64,000 nucleotides of DNA, taken from positions 186,001 through 250,000 of the forward strand of contig NZ_JAIUDQ010000002.1 in the NCBI RefSeq assembly GCF_020164435.1, in the 5' to 3' direction. Origin of the DNA: Phyllobacterium lublinensis (lineage in GTDB: Bacteria; Pseudomonadota; Alphaproteobacteria; Rhizobiales; Rhizobiaceae). Under the pieces are notes generated by a model. That model was not told the DNA's origin, searched no databases, and worked only from the letters and a program-made list of their open reading frames with translations. Both the position numbers and the translations under genes were made by a program. The number at the start of each line of letters is the position of its first letter. Positions within the stretch are counted from its first letter, which is position 1. Below, one piece after another: positions 28,975-39,140 of the stretch.

Positions 28975-31704
28975 TCAGGATGTGGGTTGGGCAACGAGGC
29001 CCTTAAGCTTGTAGAGAGCGTCGAGCGCGTCACGTGGGGTCAATTCATCCGGGTTTATCGATGAAAGCGCTGCAAGAAGGGCGCTGTCCTTGCCTTGCGC
29101 TGGTTTCGGGGCCTGCCGCCTGACTTCGACCGAGAAAAGCGGCAAATCATCAATCAGCTTTTCTGCCTTGCCGGAAGTCTCTCCGGCTTCAAGCTGATGC
29201 AGCACGTCACGAGCACGATTGACGACTGCCTCCGGCAGTCCGGCCAAGCGTGCCACCTGCACACCGTAGGAACGGTCGGCGGCCCCTTTGGCAACCTCGT
29301 GCAGGAAGACGACGTCGCCATCCCACTCCTTGACCCGCATGGTTACATTGCTAAGTCGCGGCAGTTTTTCGGAGAGTGCAGTCATTTCGTGGAAGTGCGT
29401 TGCAAAAATCGCCCGGCATTGATTCTTTTCATGCAGATACTCGACAGCCGCCCATGCGATGGAAAGGCCGTCAAATGTGGCCGTGCCACGGCCGATCTCA
29501 TCGAGGATGACCAGCGAATGATCTGTGGCCTGATTGAGGATCGCGGCTGTTTCGACCATTTCGACCATGAAGGTGGAACGTCCGCGCGCGAGATCGTCGG
29601 AAGCACCAACACGCGAAAACAACCGATCGACGATACCGATATGCGCGGAGCCCGCTGGAACGAAAGAGCCCATCTGGGCCATGATGGCAATCAGAGCATT
29701 TTGGCGCAGGAATGTGGATTTGCCGCCCATGTTCGGGCCGGTCAGCAGCCAGATCGCACCCTTGGATGCGACCTCGGGTGAAAGATTGCAATCATTGGCA
29801 ACGAAGGGATTGGCCGCCTGGCGGCGCAACGATTGCTCCACCACCGGGTGCCGGCCGGCAACGATCTCGAATGCAAGGCTGTCATCGACGACCGGTCGGC
29901 AATAGCCCTGTTCGTCGGCAAGGGCAGCCAGTGACACGGACACATCGAGCGCAGCCATTGCGGCGGCGCCGGCGCGTATCCGATCGGCATTGGCGACGGT
30001 CTCATTTGTCAGCACATCGAAAACGCCCAGCTCGATGGTCAGCGCCCGATCTGCGGCATTGGCAATTTTGCTTTCCAGTTCCGCGAGTTCCGTTGTCGTA
30101 AACCGCATCGCATTGGCAATGGTTTGGCGATGAATGAATTTCCCGCGGGCTTCATCTGTGTCTGTCAGGGCTGAAGCCTGGTTGGCGGTCACTTCGATAA
30201 AATAGCCAAGAACATTATTATGCTTGATCTTGAGTGACTTGACGCCAGTCATGTCCGCATAGCTGGCCTGCAGACCGGCGATGATGCGGCGCGAATGATC
30301 GCGCAGTGCACGCATTTCATCGAGTTCGCCTTGATATCCTGCTCGCACGAACCCGCCATCCCGTTTGAGCAGCGGCAACTCATCGCCAAGCGCCTGGTCA
30401 AGGTGGCCCAGCAAGTTGGATGGCAGCTGACCGAGATGACCGCGAACGTTTGCGATTTCGGGCGGCAAGGCCTCGCTGCCGAGCAACTGCAAGATTTCGG
30501 CAGCGGCTTCGAGCCCTCGGGCGAGTGCTCCAAGGTCGCGCGGTCCTCCTCGTCCCACCGCCAGCCGCGACAGGGCTCGGGGTATGTCAGGCACGCCCTT
30601 CAGAGCTTCGCGCATGATGTCAGCAAGTGACTGGCGGGCAAGAAAGAAGGAAACCGAATCCAGCCGCGCCGTTACAGCGAATGGATCGGTTAGGGGAGAT
30701 GTCAGCCGCTCCGCCAGAAGCCGCGCACCTCCTCCCGTGATCGTTCGGTCGATGGCCTTCAGGAGACTCCCCTCTCGATTACCCGACAGCGTTCGCAGGA
30801 GTTCGAGGTTGGCGCGGGTGGCCGGGTCGATGAAGAGCGATCCGCCCTCCGATTCTCGCTCCGGCCGCATCAGCGGTGGTCGTTCGGCAATCTGCGTCTT
30901 CTCGACATAGGCTATCGCGCCTGAAATGGCGGAAAGTTCGGCACGGGTGAACTGGCCAAAACCATCAAGTGTCCTGACATCGAAATAGCGTTGTACACGC
31001 GATTCCGCCGTGGCGCTGTCGAAGAGTCCAGCTGGCTGCGGACTGACGGAACGGCCGATTGCATCGAATACCGGCCTGAATTCCGGGTCATGGAATACTG
31101 GCTCCGCAACGATCAACTCCCGCGGCTCTACCCGCAGAATATCAGCAAGGAGCCGCGAGGTGTCGGTTTCGCTGACACGAAACATACCAGTCGATATATC
31201 GATCCAGGCAAGGGCAAGCTGTCCCTGTCCGGCTCCCTTGACTCGGCCAAGCGTCATCAAATAATTGGCCTCGGACGGATCGAGGAGCTTCTCCTCCGTG
31301 ATTGTCCCTGGTGTTACAAGCCGTACGACGTCCCGTTTGACGACGGATTTTGCGCCCCGTTTCCTTGCTTCGGCGGGGTCTTCGATCTGCTCGCAAACCG
31401 CTACGCGGAAGCCGCGGGCAATCAGCTTCTGCAGATAATCATCCGCCGCATGGACAGGTACGCCGCACATGGGGATGTCGTCGCCGAGATGTTTGCCACG
31501 CTTGGTCAATGTGATGCCGAGTGCACGAGAGGCTTCAACGGCATCGTCGAAGAACAATTCGTAAAAATCGCCCATCCGATAGAACAGCAGGCTATCGGGA
31601 TTTGTAGCCTTTATCTCGATATATTGCTCCATCATCGGCGTCGGCCGTGCCAATGGTTCCGCCTCGTAAGGCGACGGTTCGATGATAGATGCCAATTCGG
31701 CCAA
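28975..31704 (-). CDS. mutS: DNA mismatch repair protein MutS
   Basis: 909-residue mismatch-recognition ATPase. Domain I begins [31 protein letters not shown] (mismatch-wedge F-x-E motif in GDFYELF); Walker A is [14 protein letters not shown] near 660; Walker [18 protein letters not shown] region at the end ([14 protein letters not shown]). Slightly longer than E. coli MutS, normal for rhizobia. Conserved neighbour of glnD. Confidence 0.98.
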   Translation of the reverse strand: MAELASIIEPSPYEAEPLARPTPMMEQYIEIKATNPDSLLFYRMGDFYELFFDDAVEASRALGITLTKRGKHLGDDIPMCGVPVHAADDYLQKLIARGFRVAVCEQIEDPAEARKRGAKSVVKRDVVRLVTPGTITEEKLLDPSEANYLMTLGRVKGAGQGQLALAWIDISTGMFRVSETDTSRLLADILRVEPRELIVAEPVFHDPEFRPVFDAIGRSVSPQPAGLFDSATAESRVQRYFDVRTLDGFGQFTRAELSAISGAIAYVEKTQIAERPPLMRPERESEGGSLFIDPATRANLELLRTLSGNREGSLLKAIDRTITGGGARLLAERLTSPLTDPFAVTARLDSVSFFLARQSLADIMREALKGVPDIPRALSRLAVGRGGPRDLGALARGLEAAAEILQLLGSEALPPEIANVRGHLGQLPSNLLGHLDQALGDELPLLKRDGGFVRAGYQGELDEMRALRDHSRRIIAGLQASYADMTGVKSLKIKHNNVLGYFIEVTANQASALTDTDEARGKFIHRQTIANAMRFTTTELAELESKIANAADRALTIELGVFDVLTNETVANADRIRAGAAAMAALDVSVSLAALADEQGYCRPVVDDSLAFEIVAGRHPVVEQSLRRQAANPFVANDCNLSPEVASKGAIWLLTGPNMGGKSTFLRQNALIAIMAQMGSFVPAGSAHIGIVDRLFSRVGASDDLARGRSTFMVEMVETAAILNQATDHSLVILDEIGRGTATFDGLSIAWAAVEYLHEKNQCRAIFATHFHEMTALSEKLPRLSNVTMRVKEWDGDVVFLHEVAKGAADRSYGVQVARLAGLPEAVVNRARDVLHQLEAGETSGKAEKLIDDLPLFSVEVRRQAPKPAQGKDSALLAALSSINPDELTPRDALDALYKLKGLVAQPTS

Positions 31705-31825
31705 AGCGCGCTCTCCATTGACCGGGTGTGATCAGGAGCAATCTATTCGCTATTGCACGATTTACCCACCTCTTCAGTGGTCATCTGTGGCTTTTCTCCA
31801 CAGCTGATGAAGTGTCAACGCGATT

Positions 31826-32716
31826 TTATGCGAAGCGCTTCGCCTCGGCGGCGTAATGGCTTATGTAGCGTTCCGAAATGCGGCTGACGGGGAGGATGAT
31901 GAACACATCTGTTGTCCCGAAATCCTTATCGATGACAGCCCCGTCACCAATCATTGCTCCGAGACGCAAATAGCCCTTGATCAAAGGCGGCATGGCGAAC
32001 AATGCCACCCGGGCGTTAATTGCCTCGGCGGGAACCAGATCCATGGGCTGGTAGCGTGCGGGAAGAGCCCGGACATCCCAATCCGGCGTGGCTCGGCAAT
32101 TATGTTGCAGAAAAGACAACGGCAGTGCATGAGCGGCGGGGACCACTCCATGGAATGAGGCGCATCCGAACATCACGCCTATGGAGTGGTGGCGGCAATA
32201 CGTCCATATCCCCTGCCATAGCAGCTCCACCGTACGTTTTGAGCGATATTCGGGCAAAACGCAGGAGCGGCCGAGTTCAAGAAAGCGAAGTTCTGGCTTC
32301 GCCGATACCAAGCGATCGACGGCATACTCGCTTGCCGAATAGAATCCGCCGGTCTCGAACGCCTTTTCCCCGCGCAAAAGCCGGTATGTTCCGACGATCT
32401 GCTTGTGCTTGGGTCCGGGAATAGAAGTGTCGTAAACGAGTAGATGATCGCAGAAGGGATCAAAGCGGTCGGCGTCACGCTGTTCCATGGTCGCCGAGCC
32501 CTTGGCGCCGAGTTCGTCAAAAAAAACCTTGAAACGAAGCTGCTGCGACGATGCGATCTCGTCCTCGGTTTGCGCAAGGCAAACTTCCATTGTTCCGATG
32601 CGGCCGAGCACCGAAACGAGCTGTGGCGCCGTAAACGGCGAGGGGGTTGAATCGACCTGCGCAATCATCTGTTGATCTTTAGTGATTGATGCAGGTTCAA
32701 GCAAGGCGATGCCCAT
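31826..32716 (-). CDS. olsB: L-ornithine N-alpha-acyltransferase (OlsB), ornithine-lipid synthesis
   Basis: 296-residue GNAT-fold acyltransferase transferring a 3-hydroxyacyl chain from ACP to ornithine, the first step of ornithine lipids. Family features: VCLAQTEDEIASSQQLRFKVFFDELGA, DRFDPFCDHLLVYD, ELGRSCVLPEYRSKRTVELLWQGIW and FGCASFHG. I chose the ATG at 32716; a TTG at 32773 would add 19 residues and would fall close to the predicted promoter. A Pho-box-like repeat lies about 60 bases upstream. The neighbourhood near mutS matches Sinorhizobium, as I recall. Confidence 0.88.
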   Translation of the reverse strand: MGIALLEPASITKDQQMIAQVDSTPSPFTAPQLVSVLGRIGTMEVCLAQTEDEIASSQQLRFKVFFDELGAKGSATMEQRDADRFDPFCDHLLVYDTSIPGPKHKQIVGTYRLLRGEKAFETGGFYSASEYAVDRLVSAKPELRFLELGRSCVLPEYRSKRTVELLWQGIWTYCRHHSIGVMFGCASFHGVVPAAHALPLSFLQHNCRATPDWDVRALPARYQPMDLVPAEAINARVALFAMPPLIKGYLRLGAMIGDGAVIDKDFGTTDVFIILPVSRISERYISHYAAEAKRFA

Positions 32717-32777
32717 AGCGATTCGATCTCGTTCGCGGGTTTGATCAGAATGGTTCAGCCTTGAATACAACAATTGA

Positions 32778-32795
32778 ATGACGGCTACATGACGT
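32778..32795 (-). promoter_or_regulatory. Candidate Pho box upstream of olsB
   Basis: Minus strand ACGTCAT (32789-32795), four bases, CCGTCAT (32778-32784): two direct repeats with the 11-bp period of the PhoB consensus CTGTCAT-N4-CTGTCAT. A -10-like TGTATT lies about eight bases downstream. Ornithine lipids are known to rise under phosphate limitation in rhizobia. Confidence 0.6.
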
Positions 32796-32822
32796 GGAAA
32801 ACGGCAAATTTCCGGTTTTGCT

Positions 32823-33326
32823 TCAGTTTTCGCCAGCCGCTCCGTTTCGTGAACGCCGTTCGCGCAGCCAGCCTAAAAATTCTTCCATTACGACGAGCGC
32901 AGCACCGATTGAAATATAGGCATCGGCAAGATTGAAGACGGCAAACGACCACGACGGCAGGTGGAAAAGTATGTAGTCGACTACATATCCGTGAAGGCTA
33001 CGGTCGATGAGATTGCCGATGGCGCCGCCTATGATCAATGCGAAGCCAGTTCGGGATATCCAACGGTCCCGTGCAGTCGTCCACCACAGATAACTGACGA
33101 AGCCGATAACGACCACAGTAAGTCCGATCAAAGCCGCATCGTGCAGCCCACTGAGCATGGAGAAGGCAATGCCATCGTTGTGAACCCTGAAAAGCGCGAG
33201 AAACGGCAAGAGATCGATTTGCTGTTGGTAGTCCATACCGGTCTCGACCAGATATTTGATGATCTGGTCGCTTATGACAGCGATGGCGATAACAATCAGA
33301 AGGCTGTAAAAGGCTTTGCTCTTCAT
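32823..33326 (-). CDS. lspA: Lipoprotein signal peptidase (signal peptidase II)
   Basis: 167-residue inner-membrane aspartic protease removing signal peptides from prolipoproteins. Four hydrophobic segments; conserved [29 protein letters not shown] (first catalytic Asp region) and [14 protein letters not shown] (second catalytic Asp). The ATG at 33326 is followed by a hydrophobic first helix, as expected; upstream codons overlap the rRNA methyltransferase gene. Confidence 0.96.
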   Translation of the reverse strand: MKSKAFYSLLIVIAIAVISDQIIKYLVETGMDYQQQIDLLPFLALFRVHNDGIAFSMLSGLHDAALIGLTVVVIGFVSYLWWTTARDRWISRTGFALIIGGAIGNLIDRSLHGYVVDYILFHLPSWSFAVFNLADAYISIGAALVVMEEFLGWLRERRSRNGAAGEN

Positions 33327-33339
33327 AAGTGTCGATTTC

Positions 33340-34209
33340 TCAAGTTTCGCTGCCAAGTTGCAGGCTATTGCGCCTGATCTCGAACAGCATGACGCCGGTC
33401 GCGATGGCGAGATTGAGGGAGTCGGCTCGGCCTTGCTGCGGTATTCGCGCAAGCTTGCCGCACGCTGACGCAAGATTGTCCGGCAGCCCCTGTTGCTCGT
33501 TGCCCATCATCAGGACAACTGGCTTGCCGTCGTAATCTATGGTTCTGTAGTCTACGGCTCCTTTGAGGTGCGTTCCGACGACGAGGCCAGAAAATCCCTT
33601 TCGCCAGGAAAGGAATTCGGCCTCGGTAGCGCGCGCTACCGGCATGGCAAACACTGAACCCATCGTAGCGCGAACTGTTTCCAGCGAAAATGGATCCGTG
33701 GTCTCTCCAATGAGAATGATGCCCTTTGCGCCCACGGCGTCGGCCGTGCGGATGATGGTACCGAGATTTCCCGGGTCACGTACGCGGTCGAGCGCGACAT
33801 AGACCTCGTTGCCATGCGGCTTGATTGCAGACAGCGACAGCAGCTTCTGCTCGAAGACACCGACGACCATCTGGGGGTTGTCGCGCCGGGTGATGGCTGC
33901 AATCACTTTCTCGCTGACTTCGAGCACGTCGCCGCCCTTGGCGATGGTGCGGGCAGCGACCTGCTCGACCAATGAATTGCCCTTGCCTGCCTTGGAATAC
34001 ACAAGAGTCTTTATTGTCCAGCCGAGGTCGAGTGCATCGATAACCAGCTTGAGACCCTCGGCAATAAAGGCGCCCTGCTGATCGCGAAACTTCTTCATTG
34101 CCAACGCGCGCAGGTCTTTGACGATGGGGTTGGTCAGGCTGGTGACCTCCTTGACCTTGCCTGGACGGGCCAGCCCGCTGTCCCGATAGCGGTCGTCATG
34201 TCTCGTCAT
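33340..34209 (-). CDS. TrmH/SpoU-family RNA 2'-O-methyltransferase
   Basis: 289-residue SPOUT methyltransferase. N-terminal substrate-binding domain ([36 protein letters not shown]) and C-terminal knotted SAM-binding domain with [47 protein letters not shown] and [17 protein letters not shown]. RlmB-like; the target is probably 23S rRNA but could be tRNA. It overlaps the upstream methyltransferase gene by four bases. Confidence 0.92.
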   Translation of the reverse strand: MTRHDDRYRDSGLARPGKVKEVTSLTNPIVKDLRALAMKKFRDQQGAFIAEGLKLVIDALDLGWTIKTLVYSKAGKGNSLVEQVAARTIAKGGDVLEVSEKVIAAITRRDNPQMVVGVFEQKLLSLSAIKPHGNEVYVALDRVRDPGNLGTIIRTADAVGAKGIILIGETTDPFSLETVRATMGSVFAMPVARATEAEFLSWRKGFSGLVVGTHLKGAVDYRTIDYDGKPVVLMMGNEQQGLPDNLASACGKLARIPQQGRADSLNLAIATGVMLFEIRRNSLQLGSET

Positions 34210-35309
34210 GTTGCACCCCAACGGCTGAAGAGGGAGGTAGAAAGCGCCCGGCCGGACGAGCGTTCGCGCAGGATCAATTCACCTGACTGCACTTCCCCAC
34301 CAAGGCCGGTAAAGGCGTCCCGCATCAGTTCATGTATGGCAAAGAAGGAAGCGCGGATGGAATAGGCGGTCAGGACTACTGCGAGTGCGTTCGGCGTAAG
34401 GATCGCCCTGCAAAGATCGACCATAGCAGGCAAACTGTCGAACAACTGCCAAACTTCGCCATTCGGCCCACGACCGTAGGCGGGCGGATCGAGCAGGATA
34501 ATGTCATAGGTGCTGCCGCGCCGTTCCTCGCGCGCGACGAATTTCATAGCATCTTCGCAGATCCACCGGATTGGTTTGCCGGACAGACCGGCCATTTCTT
34601 GGTTTTCACGTGCCCAGACGATGGCCTTTTTCGAAGCATCGACATGGGTCACCTCAGCGCCCGCCCTCGCAGCGACCAGCGATGCAACGCCCGTATAGCC
34701 AAACAGGTTCAAGACCTTCACCGGGCGCTTGGCGCTACGGATCAAATCATCCATGTGCGACCAGTGAGTGCCCTGTTCGGGAAACACGCCAACATGCCGG
34801 AAAGATGTGAACCGGCCAAAAAACGGCAGGCCATCAAAGGCAAGCGGCCAGGTCTCACCGAGTGGCACTTTCGGAAAGTGCCACCGGCCGACACCTTCTT
34901 CATCAGTATTGCCGGTGAATACCGCGTCGGCTTTGTCCCATTCTGCCCTATCCCAAGCGGGTAGCCATATGGCTTGGCCCTCAGGCCGGATAATCCGGTA
35001 GGGTCCGTATTGCTCGAGCTTCAACCCATTGCCACTGTCGAGGAGCGCATAATCGTGTGACGGGAGCGTTTCAAGGATAAGGCCGGTTTTTTCTTGCGGC
35101 CGTGGGCCCGAACGACGTGCCAAGACCCGTCCCGGCGTTGGCTCCGCACGCTGCGCCGGTTTCTGCGCCTCGCTGTCGGCAACGCGCACCGGCTTGGCAA
35201 ACTGCGGACGTGGCTTGGTCGCAGTCTGCCGATTGGAGCCGGCTTTGGTGATGGCCCCCTTGGGGCCGGCGCCCTTGGCTTTCCTGATTTTTCCGCCAGA
35301 CGATTTCAA
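34206..35309 (-). CDS. Class I SAM-dependent RNA methyltransferase, RlmI-like
   Basis: About 367 residues. A basic, Lys/Pro-rich N-terminal tail (first about 75 residues) precedes a Rossmann methyltransferase domain: motif I VLNLFGYTGVASLVAARAGAEVTHVDAS, catalytic ILLDPPAYGRG and YSIRASFFAIHELM. This is the 23S rRNA (cytosine) methyltransferase type. I used a TTG start at 35309 with GAGGAAAG upstream; another in-frame TTG at 35327 has no good site, and no ATG is available. The neighbour is a second RNA methyltransferase, so this looks like an rRNA modification pair. Confidence 0.85.
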   Translation of the reverse strand: MKSSGGKIRKAKGAGPKGAITKAGSNRQTATKPRPQFAKPVRVADSEAQKPAQRAEPTPGRVLARRSGPRPQEKTGLILETLPSHDYALLDSGNGLKLEQYGPYRIIRPEGQAIWLPAWDRAEWDKADAVFTGNTDEEGVGRWHFPKVPLGETWPLAFDGLPFFGRFTSFRHVGVFPEQGTHWSHMDDLIRSAKRPVKVLNLFGYTGVASLVAARAGAEVTHVDASKKAIVWARENQEMAGLSGKPIRWICEDAMKFVAREERRGSTYDIILLDPPAYGRGPNGEVWQLFDSLPAMVDLCRAILTPNALAVVLTAYSIRASFFAIHELMRDAFTGLGGEVQSGELILRERSSGRALSTSLFSRWGAT

Positions 35310-35378
35310 GTCGTGCTTTCCTCGCAATACATTGGAGGTTTCCTATGCCATGACGAGGAAAGGCGAAAGCAAAAACAA

Positions 35379-36353
35379 TCAAGCTGATGCGGTTAGCGCC
35401 TTTTCATAGATGAGAATTCCCGCGGCGAGGTCTTCCAAAGCAGCACCGACGGACTTGAACAAAGTGATTTCATCGGCGGTTTGACGCCCTTGCACTGTAC
35501 CGCGCGTCAAGCCGAACAAATCGCCGATAACATGACTTTCGGTAACGATGCCCGCCTTGATGGGCTGCACTATGTCGCCGCCTTCCTTCAAGGCACCGTC
35601 AACAGTATCAACAAAGACGCGGGCAAGCCGCACACATTCATCATCGCTCTCACGCATCGAGGGAGTAAATGCGCCGATCAAATCCACATGGGCGCCGGGC
35701 TTGAGATATTTGCCCAGAATCAGGGGTTCGGTGGACAGTGTGCCAGCGGTGATGATGTCAGCCTCGGCGATCGCAGCGTCCTTGTCGCGGACGGCCCTTG
35801 CGTTAAACCCTTCCGCAGCAAGCTCCGTTGCTACTTTCTCTGCGCCGGCGAAATTGCGATTCCAGATCGAAATTTCATTGATCGGCCGGATGGCGCTGTG
35901 CGCCCTTGCCAGAAAGCCGGAGAGGGCACCCGCTCCCAGTATCACGAGCTTTGTTGCGTCTTCGCGAGCAAGAAAGCGGGCGGCGAGGGCAGATGCTCCT
36001 GCTGTACGCCATAATGTCAGGCGTTGGCCATCAATGAGCGCCTTGGGTTCCCCCGTCTTGCCGTCGAGAAGAAGATAGACACCCATGACTGCGGGTTTGG
36101 ACACGGCGCCATTGTCCGGCGAGACTGTGACGATCTTGACCCCCACATAACCTTTGGAGGAATCGCCAAGCGCATCAAAATCCGACCAAGCGGGCATCAG
36201 CAGCAAAGTCGATGCGGCACCGTCCGGCCGACCAATGGTGTGATGATGACGAACTGGCTGGATTACGCCTTGCCGGAAGGCTTGCCCGATCGCGGCGATC
36301 ATGTCGGGCCAATTCAAGAGCCCGTCGATCTCGGCCGGAGAGATCAGTTTCAT
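35379..36353 (-). CDS. Ornithine cyclodeaminase/mu-crystallin family protein
   Basis: 324-residue Rossmann-fold NAD(P) enzyme. MKLISPAEIDGLLNWPDMIAAIGQAF, SSKGYVGVKIVTVSPDN, and the nucleotide-binding LVILGAGALSGFLARAH (about 130) are family signatures. Members act as ornithine cyclodeaminase, ketimine reductase, or alanine/lysine dehydrogenase, and distinguishing them needs structure. The ATG follows AAGGA. It may be co-transcribed with lapA upstream. Confidence 0.88.
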   Translation of the reverse strand: MKLISPAEIDGLLNWPDMIAAIGQAFRQGVIQPVRHHHTIGRPDGAASTLLLMPAWSDFDALGDSSKGYVGVKIVTVSPDNGAVSKPAVMGVYLLLDGKTGEPKALIDGQRLTLWRTAGASALAARFLAREDATKLVILGAGALSGFLARAHSAIRPINEISIWNRNFAGAEKVATELAAEGFNARAVRDKDAAIAEADIITAGTLSTEPLILGKYLKPGAHVDLIGAFTPSMRESDDECVRLARVFVDTVDGALKEGGDIVQPIKAGIVTESHVIGDLFGLTRGTVQGRQTADEITLFKSVGAALEDLAAGILIYEKALTASA

Positions 36354-36378
36354 GGAGAATCCTTGTCGATTATATCGC

Positions 36379-36711
36379 TCAATGCAGCGAAGGAAGATTT
36401 GGTGTGGACGTATTCTCCGCGGAAGCCTTGCGTGCTTCCTTACGCAGCGCCTCTGCCTCGAGTTTACGCTGTCGTGCAAGCTTCCGATGCTTGCCTTGAT
36501 TGTACCACGTCGCGAGACTTCCAAGCACCAAACCGATGAAGAGTGCAACAAAGAGCCAGACGAACATCGGCGCGGTATAGGAGAGCAGGGGATTGCCCGG
36601 ATTGAACGGGTCGACCGTAAAGGACACTGCCTGGCGATTGGCGACTGATAATGCAATCAGGATGACGGCAAGCGGCAGCAGAATGAGCACGACAACGATG
36701 CGATTGACCAT
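36379..36711 (-). CDS. LapA-domain (DUF1049) membrane protein
   Basis: 110 residues with two transmembrane helices (about 4-25 and 48-70) and a charged, coiled-coil-prone cytoplasmic tail (KLARQRKLEAEALRKEARKA). The arrangement, and VANRQAVSFTVDPF, match LapA-type proteins that help assemble LPS in E. coli; the role in alphaproteobacteria is less clear. It follows ihfB, a common bacterial pairing. Confidence 0.88.
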   Translation of the reverse strand: MVNRIVVVLILLPLAVILIALSVANRQAVSFTVDPFNPGNPLLSYTAPMFVWLFVALFIGLVLGSLATWYNQGKHRKLARQRKLEAEALRKEARKASAENTSTPNLPSLH

Positions 36712-36753
36712 ACCTATCTCCCGGGAGCCTCTCTAATGCTCATTGGATGCGCA

Positions 36754-37038
36754 TTAGCCGTGCGCATTGAGCCTGTCGCGGAGCTCCTTGCCGGTTTTGA
36801 AAAACGGCACCCACTTTTCCTCGACATCGACGCTTTCGCCCGTACGCGGGTTGCGGCCGCTGCGCGCCGGTCGATTCTTTACGGAGAAGGCGCCAAAACC
36901 GCGGAGCTCGACCCGGTTGCCCTCAGCCAGTGCGTCGGTGATCTCGTCAAAGATGGCACCAACGATGTTTTCCACGTCGCGTTGAAACAGATGTGGATTG
37001 CGGTTGGCAATAATCTGAACGAGCTCTGATTTGATCAC
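36754..37038 (-). CDS. ihfB: Integration host factor subunit beta
   Basis: 94-residue HU/IHF protein: [37 protein letters not shown] and the DNA-binding arm [22 protein letters not shown]. It heterodimerises with IhfA and bends DNA; one partner process is activation of sigma54 promoters, and rpoN lies 4 kb away. No start ambiguity. Confidence 0.96.
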   Translation of the reverse strand: MIKSELVQIIANRNPHLFQRDVENIVGAIFDEITDALAEGNRVELRGFGAFSVKNRPARSGRNPRTGESVDVEEKWVPFFKTGKELRDRLNAHG

Positions 37039-37129
37039 AGCGAAATCCCTTCCGGTTCAAGATCGGGGAGGCACGGTCGAAAAGGCTTCAGCTTAACGAC
37101 TATGTCACTGATCTTATGTGTTTAATACC

Positions 37130-38110
37130 TTATTGCGCCCCGACAGGCTTGCCGTCAACGTGCCAAACAGAAACGAGCCCGTCAAGGAAGATACGCTCAC
37201 CTGTCAATTCCCGTACTATTCCTGCGCTTTCCTGCGGAATGCCGAGGTACTGCGCGAGCATCTTCAGGGCGGATTCTGAAAATAGCCGGCCGAGGGACGA
37301 TTTTTCGACAGGCTTCCATTCTACCACAGGCAGCTTGCCATCCACTCCTTTTGTTGCAAGCCAACCCACGGCCTTGTCTTCGCCGCCAAGTTCGTCAATC
37401 AGCTTGTTGGCAATCGCCTGTCGACCAGTGAAGACAGACCCGTCGGCAAGTGCCAGCGCCTGCTCATGAGTAAAATTGCGCCTTTCCTGAACAAGTCCGA
37501 CAAACCAGTCGTAAGAATCGATGATCATGCGATGAATCATTGCCTTGGCTTCATCACTGGCAGGATTGAAGAAGTTCGGCTCTGCCTTCAACGGACTGGA
37601 TTTGATCGTTTCAACCTTCACACCCAGTTTGGTTAACAGCTGCGAGATATCCGGATACTGGAAAAGGACGCCGATTGACCCGATGATTGAGGATTGGCGG
37701 GCGACGATATGGTCGGTGGCGCTAGCGATCATATATCCGGCGGAAGCGGCAAGAGTACCAACCTGTGCAACCACCGGCTTCTTCATGGCGAGTTTCCGGA
37801 CGGCCTCGTAAATCGCCTCGCCGCCCGCCGTAGTGCCGCCGGGTGAATCAATGGTGAGGATAACGCCTTTCACAGCCGCGGATTCTTCCACGTCGTGGAG
37901 GCGCTTGAGCAGTTCGTCGTTCTCGAAAATCGTCCCCTCGACGCGAACCTTGGCAATATGCGGTGCTGATTTACTGGAGAAACCATCTCCGGAGAGAAGA
38001 AAGAACGAAATCAATGCAAGCGCGACAAGGACAAGGGTGAAAGCGCGCCAGAATGTCAATTTCCTGCGAAGGCGTCGTCTGTCTATGATTGCATCAGCGG
38101 TATTGGCCAT
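37130..38110 (-). CDS. sppA: Signal peptide peptidase SppA, short form
   Basis: 326-residue membrane-anchored S49 serine protease that degrades cleaved signal peptides. One membrane helix near residues 22-42 (LTFWRAFTLVLVALALISFFLL), catalytic region IDSPGGTTAGGEAIYEAV, the nucleophile serine in AASAGYMIASA and the general-base lysine in SSPLKAEP. Single-repeat form, as in most non-enteric bacteria. ATG at 38110 chosen as giving the usual short cytoplasmic tail. It is divergent from lptC. Confidence 0.94.
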   Translation of the reverse strand: MANTADAIIDRRRLRRKLTFWRAFTLVLVALALISFFLLSGDGFSSKSAPHIAKVRVEGTIFENDELLKRLHDVEESAAVKGVILTIDSPGGTTAGGEAIYEAVRKLAMKKPVVAQVGTLAASAGYMIASATDHIVARQSSIIGSIGVLFQYPDISQLLTKLGVKVETIKSSPLKAEPNFFNPASDEAKAMIHRMIIDSYDWFVGLVQERRNFTHEQALALADGSVFTGRQAIANKLIDELGGEDKAVGWLATKGVDGKLPVVEWKPVEKSSLGRLFSESALKMLAQYLGIPQESAGIVRELTGERIFLDGLVSVWHVDGKPVGAQ

Positions 38111-38346
38111 CGTCGTGTTCGCTCTCAGGTTTGGTCGCATTTTTCTTCTGCGACAACAACTTATGGAAGTCCAGACATCATGCCACGGCGTTTGATCCGC
38201 ACCGGCATCTTGTAACTCGTCCAATGAGGGCATACTTGTTGCCTCGAATGCAACTTGTGCGACGAGTACATGTCCATTTCATCGAAAAATAACCATATTG
38301 GCGTTCAGTAGCCATTATATTGTAATCGGTAAGCGCAGTCAGACCT

Positions 38347-39084
38347 ATGTCAATCGAAACAACCGATATGCATCCCGGGCGCGATGCGGCCGCAGATGTC
38401 GACCACCATGCTGAGGTGGCGAGGCAGTTTGCTGCCTCCGACAAGGATTCCAAGGTGTTTCGTGCCGCTGAGCGCCATTCCCGCCGTGTCCGTTTCCTGA
38501 AGTTTGCCTTGCCGGCAGCTGCATTGCTTGGGGCCGCTGTGTTCTCGTGGTTTACGTTCTTTTCGACGTCCAGCATACCAAGCAATATCTCGCTCGATAA
38601 TGCGGGCATCGAAGACGGCAAGCTGGTGATGACCAATCCGAAGCTCGACGGGTTTACAAAGGACAAGCTTCCCTACAAAATGAGCGCGGTCCGAGCCTTG
38701 CAGGAAGTGGGCAACAGCAATGTCATTTCCCTGGAAGGGATTGACGCGGAAATTCCGCTCGGTACAAAGTTGCGTGCCCAAGTCAAAGCGAAGTCGGGAG
38801 TTTTTGATAACGCCAATCGCCAGTTGACGCTCGACAGCGACATAAGTCTGACCACATCGGATGGCGTCACGGCGGTGCTGCAATCGGCTGATATCGATAT
38901 AGCAGGAAATTCCATGTCGACTGACCAGCCGGTCAGCATTAACAACAGTACTTCGCAGATTACCGCTGACAGCATGCAAATCACTGAAAGTGGTAAAGTA
39001 ATGACTTTTGAAAAGCGCGTAAGGCTTGTCATTCAGCCTGCAAAGCGGCAAGAAGGTGACCAGGAAATCAAATCGCCAGAGTAA
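38347..39084 (+). CDS. lptC: LPS export bridge protein LptC
   Basis: 245 residues: a cytoplasmic N-terminus of about 50 residues, one membrane helix (FALPAAALLGAAVFSWFTFF, about 52-71) and a periplasmic LptC beta-jellyroll domain (DNANRQLTLDSDISLTTSDG). It anchors the periplasmic LptA bridge to the LptB2FG transporter. It starts the lptC-lptA-lptB-rpoN cluster. Confidence 0.92.
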   Translation: MSIETTDMHPGRDAAADVDHHAEVARQFAASDKDSKVFRAAERHSRRVRFLKFALPAAALLGAAVFSWFTFFSTSSIPSNISLDNAGIEDGKLVMTNPKLDGFTKDKLPYKMSAVRALQEVGNSNVISLEGIDAEIPLGTKLRAQVKAKSGVFDNANRQLTLDSDISLTTSDGVTAVLQSADIDIAGNSMSTDQPVSINNSTSQITADSMQITESGKVMTFEKRVRLVIQPAKRQEGDQEIKSPE

Positions 39085-39140
39085 TATCTGGAATGGATTG
39101 CTGATTTCATGGGACTATCCGAGGTTTAGGAGAGAAGACG

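Noticed and set aside
31785..31803. CTGTGG...CCACAG inverted repeat between mutS and olsB
   Set aside because: Too short and without a T tract in the right direction; could be an operator but nothing ties it to a regulator.
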